From Sutterella sp047777475 (lineage in GTDB: Bacteria > Pseudomonadota > Gammaproteobacteria > Burkholderiales > Burkholderiaceae_F), in contig JBKEET010000003.1 in the NCBI GenBank assembly GCA_047777475.1, forward strand, positions 248,001-312,000: DNA of 64,000 nt. The letters are read 5' to 3'. Within the stretch, counting starts at the first letter, position 1. The number at the start of each line of letters is the position of its first letter. Shown here piece by piece: positions 25,808 to 33,288 of this stretch. The notes beneath the pieces are model-generated. The model had not been told where the DNA came from, ran no database searches, and saw only the letters and a list, made by a program, of their open reading frames with translations. Position numbers and translations under genes: made by a program.

Positions 25808-27334
25808 TTAGGCTTCCTTGGCGACGCCGCGGCCGATGGAGCGGCCCATCACCAGGCAGTCAAGTGTGGCGCAGGAGCCCAGGCGCACGGCGCCGTGGAC
25901 GCCGCCCGTCGCTTCGCCGGCGGCCCAGAGGCCCGGGATCGGCTTGCTCGTGCGGATGTCGACCACGCGGCCTTCCGGCGTCGTGACGAGGCCGCCCATG
26001 CAGTGGTGAACCTTCGGCGTGCTCTCGCAGATGTACCAGGGAGCGGTCGCCATGGGCTTGAACTCCTTGTTCATGTAGCGGCCGAAGTGCTCGTCCTTGC
26101 CGGACTTGACGGCGGCGTTGACTTCGTCGATCGTCGCCTGCAGCACCTTGGGATCCATCTTGTATTTCTTGGCGAGTGCCTCGAGCGTGTCGAATTTCTC
26201 GACCGCGCCGATCGACATCAGGTAGGAAACGCAGTTCTTCTGCAGGCTCGTCACATGGTCGACGCCGTTCTGGTCGCAGATCGCGTAGGCCTTCATGCCC
26301 TTGTCGTGCAGCGCGAAGATGGCGTCGGCGCGGACCTTGCGGTTCGCCAGCTCATTGACGAAGCGGCGTCCCGTGGAGTCGACCCAGACGCCGAACTCGG
26401 CGCCGCCCGACTGGTTGAACACGACGGCCATGCCCATGCCCTTTTCCTTCGGGTTGCACCACGGGCCGCACTGAATCCAGTCCTGCTGAATCTGCGCGCA
26501 GCCGATGGCGGCCGTCTCGCGCCAGAGCTCGCTCGTGGCGCCGGGCTGGTTCGTCGTCTGGAAGTCGGCCGTCAGGCGCGGGTCGTACATCGTGCGGAAG
26601 GCCGCGTCGGCCGCGAAGCCGCCGTAGCACAGGCACACGCCCTTGCGGGCGCGGATCGTCTTCGGCGTGCCGGAAGTCGCATCCGGGAAGCGGTAGCCCT
26701 GGCGCACCGCGACGCCTTCGACGCGGCCCGTCTTGGGATCGCGCAGGATGTGCTCGACATAGGTGCGCAGGCGCACTTCGACGCCGAGTTCCTTAAGCTT
26801 GGCCAGTTCCTGGTTCACAATGGCGGAGCCGGAGCCGTTGTAGGTGCGCACGTAGCGCGGCACCGAGTGGCCGCCTTCCTGTCCGATGGCCGTCGGATTG
26901 AAGTTCACGTGCAGCGTGTCAACGCACCAGTTGAAGTTTTCAAGCGCGTGCTCGGTGATGTACTTCACCTTGTCGGGATAGTTGAGGTGGGCGCCGGCCG
27001 TGAGCATGTCCTTCGCGAGCAGCTCCGGGGAGTCCTTGATGCCGTGCATCTTCTGCTGGGGGCAGCCCGGCGCCGAGAGAATGCCGCCGTTGATGATCGA
27101 ATTGCCGCCGGCGGTGCGCATCTTTTCGAGCACGACAACGTTGGCGCCCGCCATCTTCGCCTCAATGGCGGCGGCCAGGCCGGCGAAGCCCGAGCCGATG
27201 ATGACGACGTCGTAGGTCTCATCCCACTTGGCGGGCATGCCCGGACGCTCGCCGCTCTTTTCAGCCGCCATCAGCGGAGCCGAGGCAACGGCAGCGGCCG
27301 TGCCGAGAAGAAGGTTTCTGCGAGAAGTATTCAT
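25808..27334 (-). CDS. Tat-exported FAD-dependent fumarate reductase-like oxidoreductase
   Basis: 508 aa from the ATG at 27334, preceded by AGGAGAG. Twin-arginine signal SRRNLLLGTAAAVASAPLMA directs folded export. FAD fold VVIIGSGFAGLAAAIEAKMAG, then the flavocytochrome-c-type active-site segments RRFVNELANRKVRA, PKVHHCMGGL and GGVHGAVRLGSC, holding equivalents of the catalytic Arg and His of periplasmic fumarate reductases. The region matching the substrate-binding His of fumarate enzymes reads QQDWIQCGPW, so the acceptor may differ. There is no haem or FMN domain, so a separate electron donor is needed. The divergent LysR gene probably controls it. Confidence 0.88.
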   Translation of the reverse strand: MNTSRRNLLLGTAAAVASAPLMAAEKSGERPGMPAKWDETYDVVIIGSGFAGLAAAIEAKMAGANVVVLEKMRTAGGNSIINGGILSAPGCPQQKMHGIKDSPELLAKDMLTAGAHLNYPDKVKYITEHALENFNWCVDTLHVNFNPTAIGQEGGHSVPRYVRTYNGSGSAIVNQELAKLKELGVEVRLRTYVEHILRDPKTGRVEGVAVRQGYRFPDATSGTPKTIRARKGVCLCYGGFAADAAFRTMYDPRLTADFQTTNQPGATSELWRETAAIGCAQIQQDWIQCGPWCNPKEKGMGMAVVFNQSGGAEFGVWVDSTGRRFVNELANRKVRADAIFALHDKGMKAYAICDQNGVDHVTSLQKNCVSYLMSIGAVEKFDTLEALAKKYKMDPKVLQATIDEVNAAVKSGKDEHFGRYMNKEFKPMATAPWYICESTPKVHHCMGGLVTTPEGRVVDIRTSKPIPGLWAAGEATGGVHGAVRLGSCATLDCLVMGRSIGRGVAKEA

Positions 27335-27496
27335 GATGTTTTCTCTCCTGTTTGCGAAGTTCGCTGCCAAGACCGTCTCCCGTGCGCGGCGGGGCCGCGC
27401 CGAAAGCCTTTCTCGGAAGCGGGAAGCGCTGCTTCCGCTTACGCAATTCAATTTACGAAGCGGCGGGGGGCCGCTAAAAGGCGCTTCTTAACAACT

Positions 27497-27527
27497 AGTT
27501 TTCCAAAATAGAAAACTGTTTCGAAAC
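27497..27527. promoter_or_regulatory. Candidate LysR operators between the flavoprotein and lysR genes
   Basis: AGTTTTC (27497-27503) and GAAAACT (27511-27517) form a perfect dyad with a 7-bp spacer, followed directly by the 10-bp palindrome GTTTCGAAAC (27518-27527). Both lie in the 362-bp divergent gap 27335-27696. Apart from these and the hairpin at 27618-27649 I see no gene in the gap. Confidence 0.45.
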
Positions 27528-27617
27528 CGCTTGAGACAGAGGGCTTAAAGCGGTATACAGGGATTTCCCGAAGGGCGGGTTTGTGCTTAGGTGCATTGGG
27601 ATCTTTCGGCAACATCG

Positions 27618-27649
27618 CTGATCTTTTTCTTAAAATCCAAGAAGATCAG
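27618..27649 (+). other. Hairpin in the lysR leader
   Basis: CTGATCTT plus CTT pairs with AAGAAGATCAG with a three-base bulge, ending 47 bp before the lysR start. No T run follows. It could be an operator dyad or a leader structure. Confidence 0.45.
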
Positions 27650-27696
27650 GGCATTTCCGATAAACTGACGTGTATCAGCGTCATAGGAGCGCCATC

Positions 27697-28716
27697 GTGG
27701 ACAGCCGCCAGAATCTGCACAATTGGGAAATTCTTTTTTCGCTCATCCGCACCGGAAGCATCACCGAGACGGCGCTCGAAATGGACTGCGCCGCCTCGGC
27801 CGTCTCCAAGGCCGTCAGGGCGCTTGAGGAGGACATGGGGTGCGATTTCTTCGACCGGACGTCGCGTCCGTTCAGGCCCACCGCCGAGGCGCTCGACCTG
27901 GTGTACCGCGTGCAGCCGCTGCTCTTCTCGCTCAAGAACGCCATCGACGAAACGGAGCGGTCGCGCGATTCCGTGCTGCTGCGCGTGGCCGCGCCGCCCG
28001 ACCTGATCATCGACTTCCTGGGTGACCAGATCATGACCTACTGCGAGGCGCACAAGAACATCAGCCTGGACCTCAGCCTCACGCCGTCGCTCGAAGGCAT
28101 TGTGAACGGCAAGCTGGACGCGGCGCTCATGCAGCAACCCGTGAGCAAGGCCGGGCTGGTGATCCGTCCCTGCATCACCTGCAGCTGCTGTCCGCTCGCC
28201 TCTCCCGAATACCTGAAAAAGCACGGCACCCCGAAAACGCTCGCCGATCTCAAGGATCACACGGGTCTGCTGCTGCGCTGGAACGGGGAGCCGCCGAGCC
28301 GCTTCCTTTACGGGCAGGACGGCGTGCCGTCCCCGGCGATCGCCTGGAAGCGCTTTTTCATTACGGACAACCAGGTGACGCTCAGGAACTGGGCGCTCTC
28401 CGGCTGCGGCATCACGATCGACCTGGCCGCCTCGCATGTCATTGAGGAGCTCGAGAGCGGGCAGCTCGTGCCGGTGCTTTCCGAATGGCACCGCAAGGAC
28501 TGGAGGCTGTGCGTGGTGACGAGAAGCGACCGCGAGGAAGCCTCGCCCGAGCTGCGCAACTTTGCGGCCTGGTGGGCCTCGCGCGAGAGCCTCGACTCGA
28601 TGACGCGCATCGTGCAGGGCACGGACATCATTCGGCAGTCCCTGGCGGGTTCGGATACACGGGACCGCATCGACCTCTACGGAACGAAAAGCGTGCTCGC
28701 CCATCCCAAGAAATAA
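27697..28716 (+). CDS. LysR-family transcriptional regulator
   Basis: 339 aa from the GTG at 27697 with AGGAG seven bases upstream; a GTG nine codons earlier lacks a site. The winged HTH occupies about residues 8-65 (LIRTGSITETALEMDCAASAVSKAVRALEEDMGCDFFDR), followed by two periplasmic-binding-protein-like subdomains with a Cys-rich patch ITCSCCPLAS and a C-terminal extension after about residue 300. It is divergent from the flavoprotein gene and so probably its regulator, with a small carboxylate as likely inducer by family analogy. Confidence 0.88.
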   Translation: MDSRQNLHNWEILFSLIRTGSITETALEMDCAASAVSKAVRALEEDMGCDFFDRTSRPFRPTAEALDLVYRVQPLLFSLKNAIDETERSRDSVLLRVAAPPDLIIDFLGDQIMTYCEAHKNISLDLSLTPSLEGIVNGKLDAALMQQPVSKAGLVIRPCITCSCCPLASPEYLKKHGTPKTLADLKDHTGLLLRWNGEPPSRFLYGQDGVPSPAIAWKRFFITDNQVTLRNWALSGCGITIDLAASHVIEELESGQLVPVLSEWHRKDWRLCVVTRSDREEASPELRNFAAWWASRESLDSMTRIVQGTDIIRQSLAGSDTRDRIDLYGTKSVLAHPKK

Positions 28717-28723
28717 CATGAAG

Positions 28724-28764
28724 GGCCTTCCGTTCTGGATGCTTTAAGTTTTGCTGGGAAGGCC
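28724..28764 (+). other. Inverted repeat after lysR
   Basis: GGCCTTCC (28724-28731) and GGAAGGCC (28757-28764) with a 25-base loop and no T run. It may be a weak lysR 3' structure just outside the insertion sequence. Confidence 0.35.
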
Positions 28765-28781
28765 TGACTTCACCCGCTATG

Positions 28782-28795
28782 ATGAAGACGGAGAA
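28782..28795 (+). repeat. Left inverted repeat of the IS110 element
   Basis: ATGAAGACGGAGAA, the exact reverse complement of 30456-30469. Part of it (GACGGAGA) is also complementary to 28839-28846 inside the non-coding region. Confidence 0.75.
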
Positions 28796-29000
28796 GAGTC
28801 CGGAGCCGGATCACTGCGTTCGTTTTTTTGGAGTTCTATCTCCGTCAAAAAATTGCAGTCTCAGGCTTTCGAACCCCCAATTGCGCTCTCCCGAAAGGGA
28901 TGTAGGCGTATAAGAAAATGAGTTCACTTTCGTGAATCTCTGGTGGCTGAAAGGCCCTGGCCTTTATCCGGGCGGACTCTTCGAGATCCCCACTTTTAAA
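28796..29000 (+). ncRNA. Candidate bridge/seek guide RNA region of the IS110 element
   Basis: Non-coding and highly structured: CTTTCG/CGAAAG (28866-28871 with 28892-28897, 20-base loop), TTCAC/GTGAA (28923-28936) and AAAGGCC/GGCCTTT (28950-28965), plus a long-range GACGGAGA/TCTCCGTC pair starting in the left repeat (28787-28794 with 28839-28846). IS110 recombinases are known to use an RNA from the non-coding end whose loops pair with target and donor DNA. Position and structure fit; RNA ends and guide loops are not determined. Confidence 0.45.
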
Positions 29001-29011
29001 AGGAGAGGATC

Positions 29012-30385
29012 ATGAGTAAGTCTACTCGTAAACCCTCTGGCAACGCCACGGCAGAAAAACCGCAAAACGTTGTCGAAGCCGTCTATTCATCCGCCATCGG
29101 TGTCGATGTCCACTGCAAACTTTTGGTTTGCTGCTTCCAATACATCGATGCCCATTCCTCAATTCACACAGAACTGCGCAGTTTCGGCACAGGCAGGTCG
29201 GAGCTGGAAAAGTTCGCAGGATGGTGCCGGAAATGCCGTCCGGAAACCATTGTGATGGAATCCACCGGCGTCCTTTGGAAGAGCCCGTACGCAGCTCTCG
29301 AAAGAGTCGGTTTTAATGACTCGTCTCTTATCCTTGTCAATGCCCGGGATGTAAAAGCCGCCATCGGCCGCAAAACGGATCAGCAGGATGCCCGGCGCCT
29401 GGCCGAACTGGCCAGGATGGGTACACTGAAGAAATCGTTTATCCCTCCGCCGGATTTCCGGCTGATGAGGGAATTGGCCAGGCGCTTTCAGAAACTGAAA
29501 AGCCATTACGCCTCTCACGTCAATGCCCTGCACAAACTGCTGAATTCCGCAGGCTTTCGGGCCTCATCGGTATTCAGCGATGTCCGCGGTCCCAGCGCAA
29601 CCAATATCCTGAGAGCCAAGATTTTGGGAGAAGGCAATTTTGAAAAATGCGTGGAAACCAATTCGCGCAGGCTGAAGGCAACGGCCGCAGCAATCATTGA
29701 CGCACTTAATTTCGACCTTGATCCGCTTCTCAGGGCCCAGATCGCCGATGAAATGCTGGCCATGGACCGAGAACTTGAGCTGGCTAAGCAGACGTTGCTG
29801 CGCCTTGCAAAACTCCAGGCCCCCTATCAAAAGCAAATTGAGCTTTTGCAAACAATCCCGTCCATCAGGGAAACATCAGCCAGACTGATTTTTGCAGAAC
29901 TGTGCGATGACCTTAAGCAGCATTTCGACAGCTCCGAAAAATTTTGCTCCTGGATGGGCATCTGCCCGGGGAACAACATCTCAGCTAACGTGCGCCATTC
30001 CGGGCACGCAGCCAAGGGCAACAAATGGCTGAGACGCGTGCTGATTGAGTGCGCCCAGGGATTAAGAATGACAAAAAGCTCATTGTCAGACCGAGTGACC
30101 GAATGGAAATTGCGGCGCGGCACTCTCCGTGCTGTCGTTGCCGCAGCCCATTTGCTTGCCCGGATCATTTACAGCATTCTGGTTTCCGGGAAAAGCTACG
30201 TCCCTTACGAAACGAATAAAGTGCGGACTTTATCCGCAAAGCGGGCTTTGCAGAATGCGAAGCTCTTTGCCAAGAATGCGGATGACGAAGAGATTCGCGA
30301 AAAGGCGTCAAAGGTAGCCGAAGAGATTAGAACACTGGCCAAAAAGGTTCGAAGGACCAAGCGTACGAGGGTTCTGACAAGCTGA
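29012..30385 (+). CDS. IS110-family DEDD transposase
   Basis: 457 aa. N-terminal RuvC-like DEDD domain: D in IGVDVHCKLL, E in IVMESTGVLWKS, and the last Asp pair in GRKTDQQDARRLAELAR. C-terminal Tnp20 domain with LLQTIPSIRETSARLIFAEL and the conserved serine region GICPGNNISANVRHSGHAAKGNKWLRR. A basic tail (KKVRRTKRTRV) follows. ATG with AGGAGAGG upstream. It appears intact, with no frameshift, so the element may be active. Confidence 0.93.
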   Translation: MSKSTRKPSGNATAEKPQNVVEAVYSSAIGVDVHCKLLVCCFQYIDAHSSIHTELRSFGTGRSELEKFAGWCRKCRPETIVMESTGVLWKSPYAALERVGFNDSSLILVNARDVKAAIGRKTDQQDARRLAELARMGTLKKSFIPPPDFRLMRELARRFQKLKSHYASHVNALHKLLNSAGFRASSVFSDVRGPSATNILRAKILGEGNFEKCVETNSRRLKATAAAIIDALNFDLDPLLRAQIADEMLAMDRELELAKQTLLRLAKLQAPYQKQIELLQTIPSIRETSARLIFAELCDDLKQHFDSSEKFCSWMGICPGNNISANVRHSGHAAKGNKWLRRVLIECAQGLRMTKSSLSDRVTEWKLRRGTLRAVVAAAHLLARIIYSILVSGKSYVPYETNKVRTLSAKRALQNAKLFAKNADDEEIREKASKVAEEIRTLAKKVRRTKRTRVLTS

Positions 30386-30413
30386 TTTGGCAGAGAAAAA
30401 ACTGCTTGCAATG

Positions 30414-30442
30414 CTGCCTTCCCGGAGGCGGCAGGGATTTTT
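30414..30442 (+). terminator. Probable terminator of the IS110 transposase
   Basis: CTGCC (30414-30418) pairs with GGCAG (30430-30434) around an inner TCC/GGA pair, followed by GGATTTTT. It lies between the transposase stop and the right repeat. Confidence 0.5.
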
Positions 30443-30455
30443 GTTTGCTGCTGTT

Positions 30456-30469
30456 TTCTCCGTCTTCAT
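30456..30469 (+). repeat. Right inverted repeat of the IS110 element
   Basis: TTCTCCGTCTTCAT, exact reverse complement of the left repeat at 28782-28795. Confidence 0.75.
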
Positions 30470-30470
30470 A

Positions 30471-30521
30471 AGAAAAAAAGAGCCCCGCGGCCAACTGACG
30501 ATCCGCGGGGCAAGGCTCTTT
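30471..30521. terminator. Bidirectional terminator-like hairpin beside the IS right end
   Basis: AAAGAGCC (30477-30484) pairs with GGCTCTTT (30514-30521) and CCGCGG (30485-30490) with CCGCGG (30503-30508), with a five-base bulge. The minus strand has a seven-T run after the stem; the plus strand has only TTT. It may be the original lysR terminator, now separated from lysR by the insertion. The stretch 30522-30700 holds only a doubtful 17-codon frame (30538-30591). Confidence 0.55.
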
Positions 30522-30701
30522 AGACAGGAGACTCTGGATGCGCAAAAGGAGAACGAAAAGCGGAGCCTCTGCTTTTATCACCCGAGACTGACTATAGAGC
30601 CCCGGCGGCCTCGGCCGAAACTGCTTTTTCGAAATCTAGTTTGCAGGAATTTAAAAATTTTCCGCGCTCCCGCCCTAAGCGTGGGCAAAGGATGCGCGGT
30701 T

Positions 30702-30707
30702 TATAAT
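30702..30707 (+). promoter_or_regulatory. Candidate -10 element upstream of DUF971-ubiE
   Basis: Perfect TATAAT; expected start near 30714, only a few bases before the terminator hairpin at 30720-30755. No -35 match is visible. Confidence 0.4.
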
Positions 30708-30719
30708 CCCGAGCAGTCA

Positions 30720-30755
30720 GCCGCGGAATCCGTTGCGGAATCCGCGGCATTTTTT
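30720..30755 (+). terminator. Terminator hairpin in the DUF971-ubiE leader (possible attenuator)
   Basis: Perfect arms GCCGCGGA (30720-30727) and TCCGCGGC (30741-30748), an inner CCG/CGG pair, then six T at 30750-30755. It lies between the only visible promoter-like element and the DUF971 gene. Confidence 0.7.
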
Positions 30756-30828
30756 CCTTTTGCGAACCCCGCTTCCCGCGGGGTGCAGACGGCGCCCGCT
30801 GCTGCGGAGAGGCGCCTTCGGATCCGTC

Positions 30829-31239
30829 ATGAAAATTCCTTCCGGCATTGCCCTTCACAAAAAGAGCCGCGAGCTCGAGCTTTCCTACGAGGACGGCAAG
30901 AGCGTGCGCCTTTCGTTCGAGTACCTTCGCGTGATGTCGCCTTCGGCCGACGTGCAGGGCCATACGCCCGACGAGGCGAAGCTTCAGGTCGGCAAGCGCC
31001 TTGTCGACATCACGGGCGTTGAGCCCGTCGGCAACTACGCGCTGCGGCTCGTCTTCTCCGACGGGCACGATTCCGGGATCTACAGCTGGGACTATTTCGA
31101 GCAGCTTGCCGCCGAGCACGACGAGCGCTGGGCGAAGTACCTGGCCGATCTCGCCGCCGCGGGCGCCTCGCGCGAGCCGGGCGATCCTGCCAACAAGCCT
31201 TTCGAAGACAAGCCCAAGGCCGCCTGCCCGCATCACTGA
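30829..31239 (+). CDS. DUF971-domain protein
   Basis: 136 aa from the ATG at 30829 (a frame from 30733 would run through the terminator T-run region). The DUF971 / GBBH-like domain spans most of the protein: SRELELSYEDGKSVRLSFEYLRVMSPSADVQG and RLVFSDGHDSGIYSWDYFEQL, with a short C-terminal tail ending CPHH. The function of the domain is unclear. It is 11 bp upstream of ubiE, an arrangement recalled as common in betaproteobacteria. Confidence 0.88.
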   Translation: MKIPSGIALHKKSRELELSYEDGKSVRLSFEYLRVMSPSADVQGHTPDEAKLQVGKRLVDITGVEPVGNYALRLVFSDGHDSGIYSWDYFEQLAAEHDERWAKYLADLAAAGASREPGDPANKPFEDKPKAACPHH

Positions 31240-31250
31240 GAAGCATCACC

Positions 31251-32024
31251 ATGGACAGCAGAAAACCGGGCAAGGAGCCCGAAGAGGACGCGCACCTGAC
31301 GCATTTCGGCTATCAGCTCATCGACGAGGACAAGAAATCCGCCGCCGTGCGCAAGGTTTTCGACAGCGTTGCCCCGAAATACGACCTTCTCAACGACGTG
31401 CTGAGCTTCGGCATGCACCGCCTCTGGAAGCGCCGCTGCATCAAGGCCACCGAGACGAAGCCGGGCGACCGCGTGCTGGACATCGCCAGCGGCACGTGCG
31501 ACCTCGCCATCGCGCTGGCGCGCCGCACGGGCGCGGGCAACGTCGTTGCCACCGACATCAACCACGAAATGCTCGCCGTCGGCGAGAAGCGCCTCGCCGC
31601 CGCCGGGCTTTCCTGCCCGGTGGTGGAAGCCGATGCGGAGGCACTGCCCTTCGCGGACGGCTCGTTCGACTGCGTGACGGCCTCCTTCGGCGTGCGCAAC
31701 ATGACGCACAAGGACCGCGCGCTGCGCGAGATGTGCCGCGTGCTGCGCCCGGGCGGACGGCTCCTCGTGCTCGAGTTTTCCCAGTGCGCCCGCTGGTTAA
31801 AACCTTTTTACGGTTTTTACTCCTTTAAATTAATGCCCAAGATCGGCGGACTTTTGGCAGGAGATTCAGACTCTTACGAATACCTTGTCGAATCGATCCG
31901 CATGCACCCGAACCAGCAGGCCTTCGCGAAGATGTTCGAGGAGGCCGGATTCGAGCGTGTTTCATGGCAAAATTTCACTTTCGGCATCTGTGCCCTGCAC
32001 ATCGGCTACAAGCCGCAGGCCTGA
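31251..32024 (+). CDS. ubiE: Ubiquinone/menaquinone biosynthesis C-methyltransferase UbiE
   Basis: 257 aa SAM-dependent methyltransferase acting on demethylmenaquinone and the ubiquinone precursor. FGYQLIDEDKKSAAVRKVFDSVAPKYDLLNDVLSFGMHRLWKR is the family N-terminus; the SAM motif is VLDIASGTCDLAIALA, with ASFGVRNMTHKDRALREMCRVLRPGG later. The quinones serve cytochrome bd and possibly other reductases here. Confidence 0.95.
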   Translation: MDSRKPGKEPEEDAHLTHFGYQLIDEDKKSAAVRKVFDSVAPKYDLLNDVLSFGMHRLWKRRCIKATETKPGDRVLDIASGTCDLAIALARRTGAGNVVATDINHEMLAVGEKRLAAAGLSCPVVEADAEALPFADGSFDCVTASFGVRNMTHKDRALREMCRVLRPGGRLLVLEFSQCARWLKPFYGFYSFKLMPKIGGLLAGDSDSYEYLVESIRMHPNQQAFAKMFEEAGFERVSWQNFTFGICALHIGYKPQA

Positions 32025-32081
32025 AAGGCCCGCATGCCGAACCCCGTCCCTGATTCCGCAAAATAAAGAGGACATACGCTA

Positions 32082-33059
32082 ATGAAAAAGTTTCTCGCCG
32101 TTTTTGCCGTCTGCCTGAGCCTGGCCGCCGTCAGCCTTGACGCCGACGCCGCCCGCCGCTTCGGCGGCGGATCGAGCTTCGGGCGCAGCGCTCCGACCTT
32201 CACGCAGAAGGCCCCGGCTCCCGCGGCCGTTCCGCGCACTCCCGCCAAGCAGCAGCAGCCCGCCGCCGGCCAGCAGCAGCGCCAGCAGCAGGGTGCCGCT
32301 GCCGCGGGCGCCCAGCAGGCCAAGCCGTCGATGGCACGCAGCGTGCTCACGGGCCTCGCCGCCGCGCTCGGCATCACGGCGCTGCTGTCGATGCTCGGCA
32401 TCAACGGCGCCGGCATGGTGAGCTTCGTCATGGGCGCGATCCTCCTTCTCATTGCCTTCATGGTGATCCGCGCCCTGTTCTTCCGCCGCAGGGGCTCGGT
32501 TTCGGGCCGCGGAGCCGGCGAGCAGACCATGAGCGCTCCGGAGATGAGCCGCGCGGAGCCGGCGCCCCGTCCCGAGCCCGCGCGCTTTGACACGTCCGCG
32601 GTTCCCGGCTCGCGCACGGGCAGCGTGATGGACGAGTTCGTGCGCGGCAGCGCGCAGGCTTCCGACGAGGCGGCGGGCGCCGTCGACGTGACGCCGGCGG
32701 ACTTTGACCGCGCGGGTTTCCTCGCCACGGCCAAGGAAAACTACATCAAGCTGCAGCACGCCTGGGACACGGGCAACGTGATCGAAATCTCGGATTTCAC
32801 CACGCAGGACGTGTTTGTTGCTATAACGCATCAGCTTCGCGAGCGCGGCGCCCAGCAGCTCTCCACCGAGGTCGTTTCGCTTGACGACGAGCTTCTCGGC
32901 ATTGCGCAGGAGGAGAAGAACTACGTCGCCGCCGTGCGCTTCACCGGAACCCTCCGCATCAGCGGCGAAGAGGAGAGCGTCGACGAGACCTGGATCCTCG
33001 AAAAGCCCGTGGAAGGCGAGGGCGGCTGGCTTCTTGCCGGCATCAAGCAGAACGCGTAA
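32082..33059 (+). CDS. Tim44-like domain membrane protein
   Basis: 325 aa. Signal sequence or anchor MKKFLAVFAVCLSLAAVSLDADA, then a low-complexity Ala/Gln/Pro stretch (about 45-75), a two-span hydrophobic region (about 87-128, GLAAALGITALLSMLGINGAGMVSF...), and a C-terminal Tim44-like domain (about 195-325) including FLATAKENYIKLQHAWDTGN. Function in bacteria is not established. It follows ubiE with 57 bp and ends at a strong terminator, so DUF971-ubiE-Tim44 is likely one transcript. Confidence 0.85.
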   Translation: MKKFLAVFAVCLSLAAVSLDADAARRFGGGSSFGRSAPTFTQKAPAPAAVPRTPAKQQQPAAGQQQRQQQGAAAAGAQQAKPSMARSVLTGLAAALGITALLSMLGINGAGMVSFVMGAILLLIAFMVIRALFFRRRGSVSGRGAGEQTMSAPEMSRAEPAPRPEPARFDTSAVPGSRTGSVMDEFVRGSAQASDEAAGAVDVTPADFDRAGFLATAKENYIKLQHAWDTGNVIEISDFTTQDVFVAITHQLRERGAQQLSTEVVSLDDELLGIAQEEKNYVAAVRFTGTLRISGEEESVDETWILEKPVEGEGGWLLAGIKQNA

Positions 33060-33103
33060 CGTTGCCCGGGTAAAACGGACGTCAAAATCCGTGCCAGAAA
33101 GCC

Positions 33104-33143
33104 AAGGCGCCGTGTCTCTTATGAGAGAAACGGCGCCTTTTTT
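33104..33143 (+). terminator. Terminator after the Tim44-like gene
   Basis: AAGGCGCCGT and ACGGCGCCTT are perfect 10-bp arms with an inner TCTC/GAGA pair, followed by six T. Confidence 0.88.
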
Positions 33144-33226
33144 GATCTTGATGAAACATAGGCCGATTGGGCGTTTAAAAGGCCAAATTTTTTTCTCAGG
33201 GGGGTCCTAAACCGAAAAATAAAACC

Positions 33227-33232
33227 TAAAAT
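33227..33232 (+). promoter_or_regulatory. Candidate -10 element of the symporter gene
   Basis: TAAAAT followed by GC, 57 bp before the start, in an AT-rich gap; no clear -35. Confidence 0.35.
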
Positions 33233-33288
33233 GCGCGCCCATAAACAAGGGTTTTCCGTTCAACGTCGTTTTATGAGGATTATGTGAG

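Larger units (their letters stand above)
28782..30469 (+). mobile_element. IS110-family insertion sequence
   Basis: A transposase gene of DEDD type flanked by 14-bp inverted repeats (28782-28795 and 30456-30469), about 1.69 kb in all. Base composition is visibly less GC-rich than the neighbours. The upstream non-coding part (about 215 bp) is much longer than the downstream one (about 70 bp). IS110 elements usually make no target duplication and exact ends can lie a few bases outside such repeats, so the borders are approximate. Confidence 0.8.

Noticed and set aside
30538..30591. 17-codon frame with CAGGAG upstream between the IS element and DUF971
   Set aside because: No similarity, no hydrophobic or regulatory pattern and no nearby promoter; too weak to call a gene.
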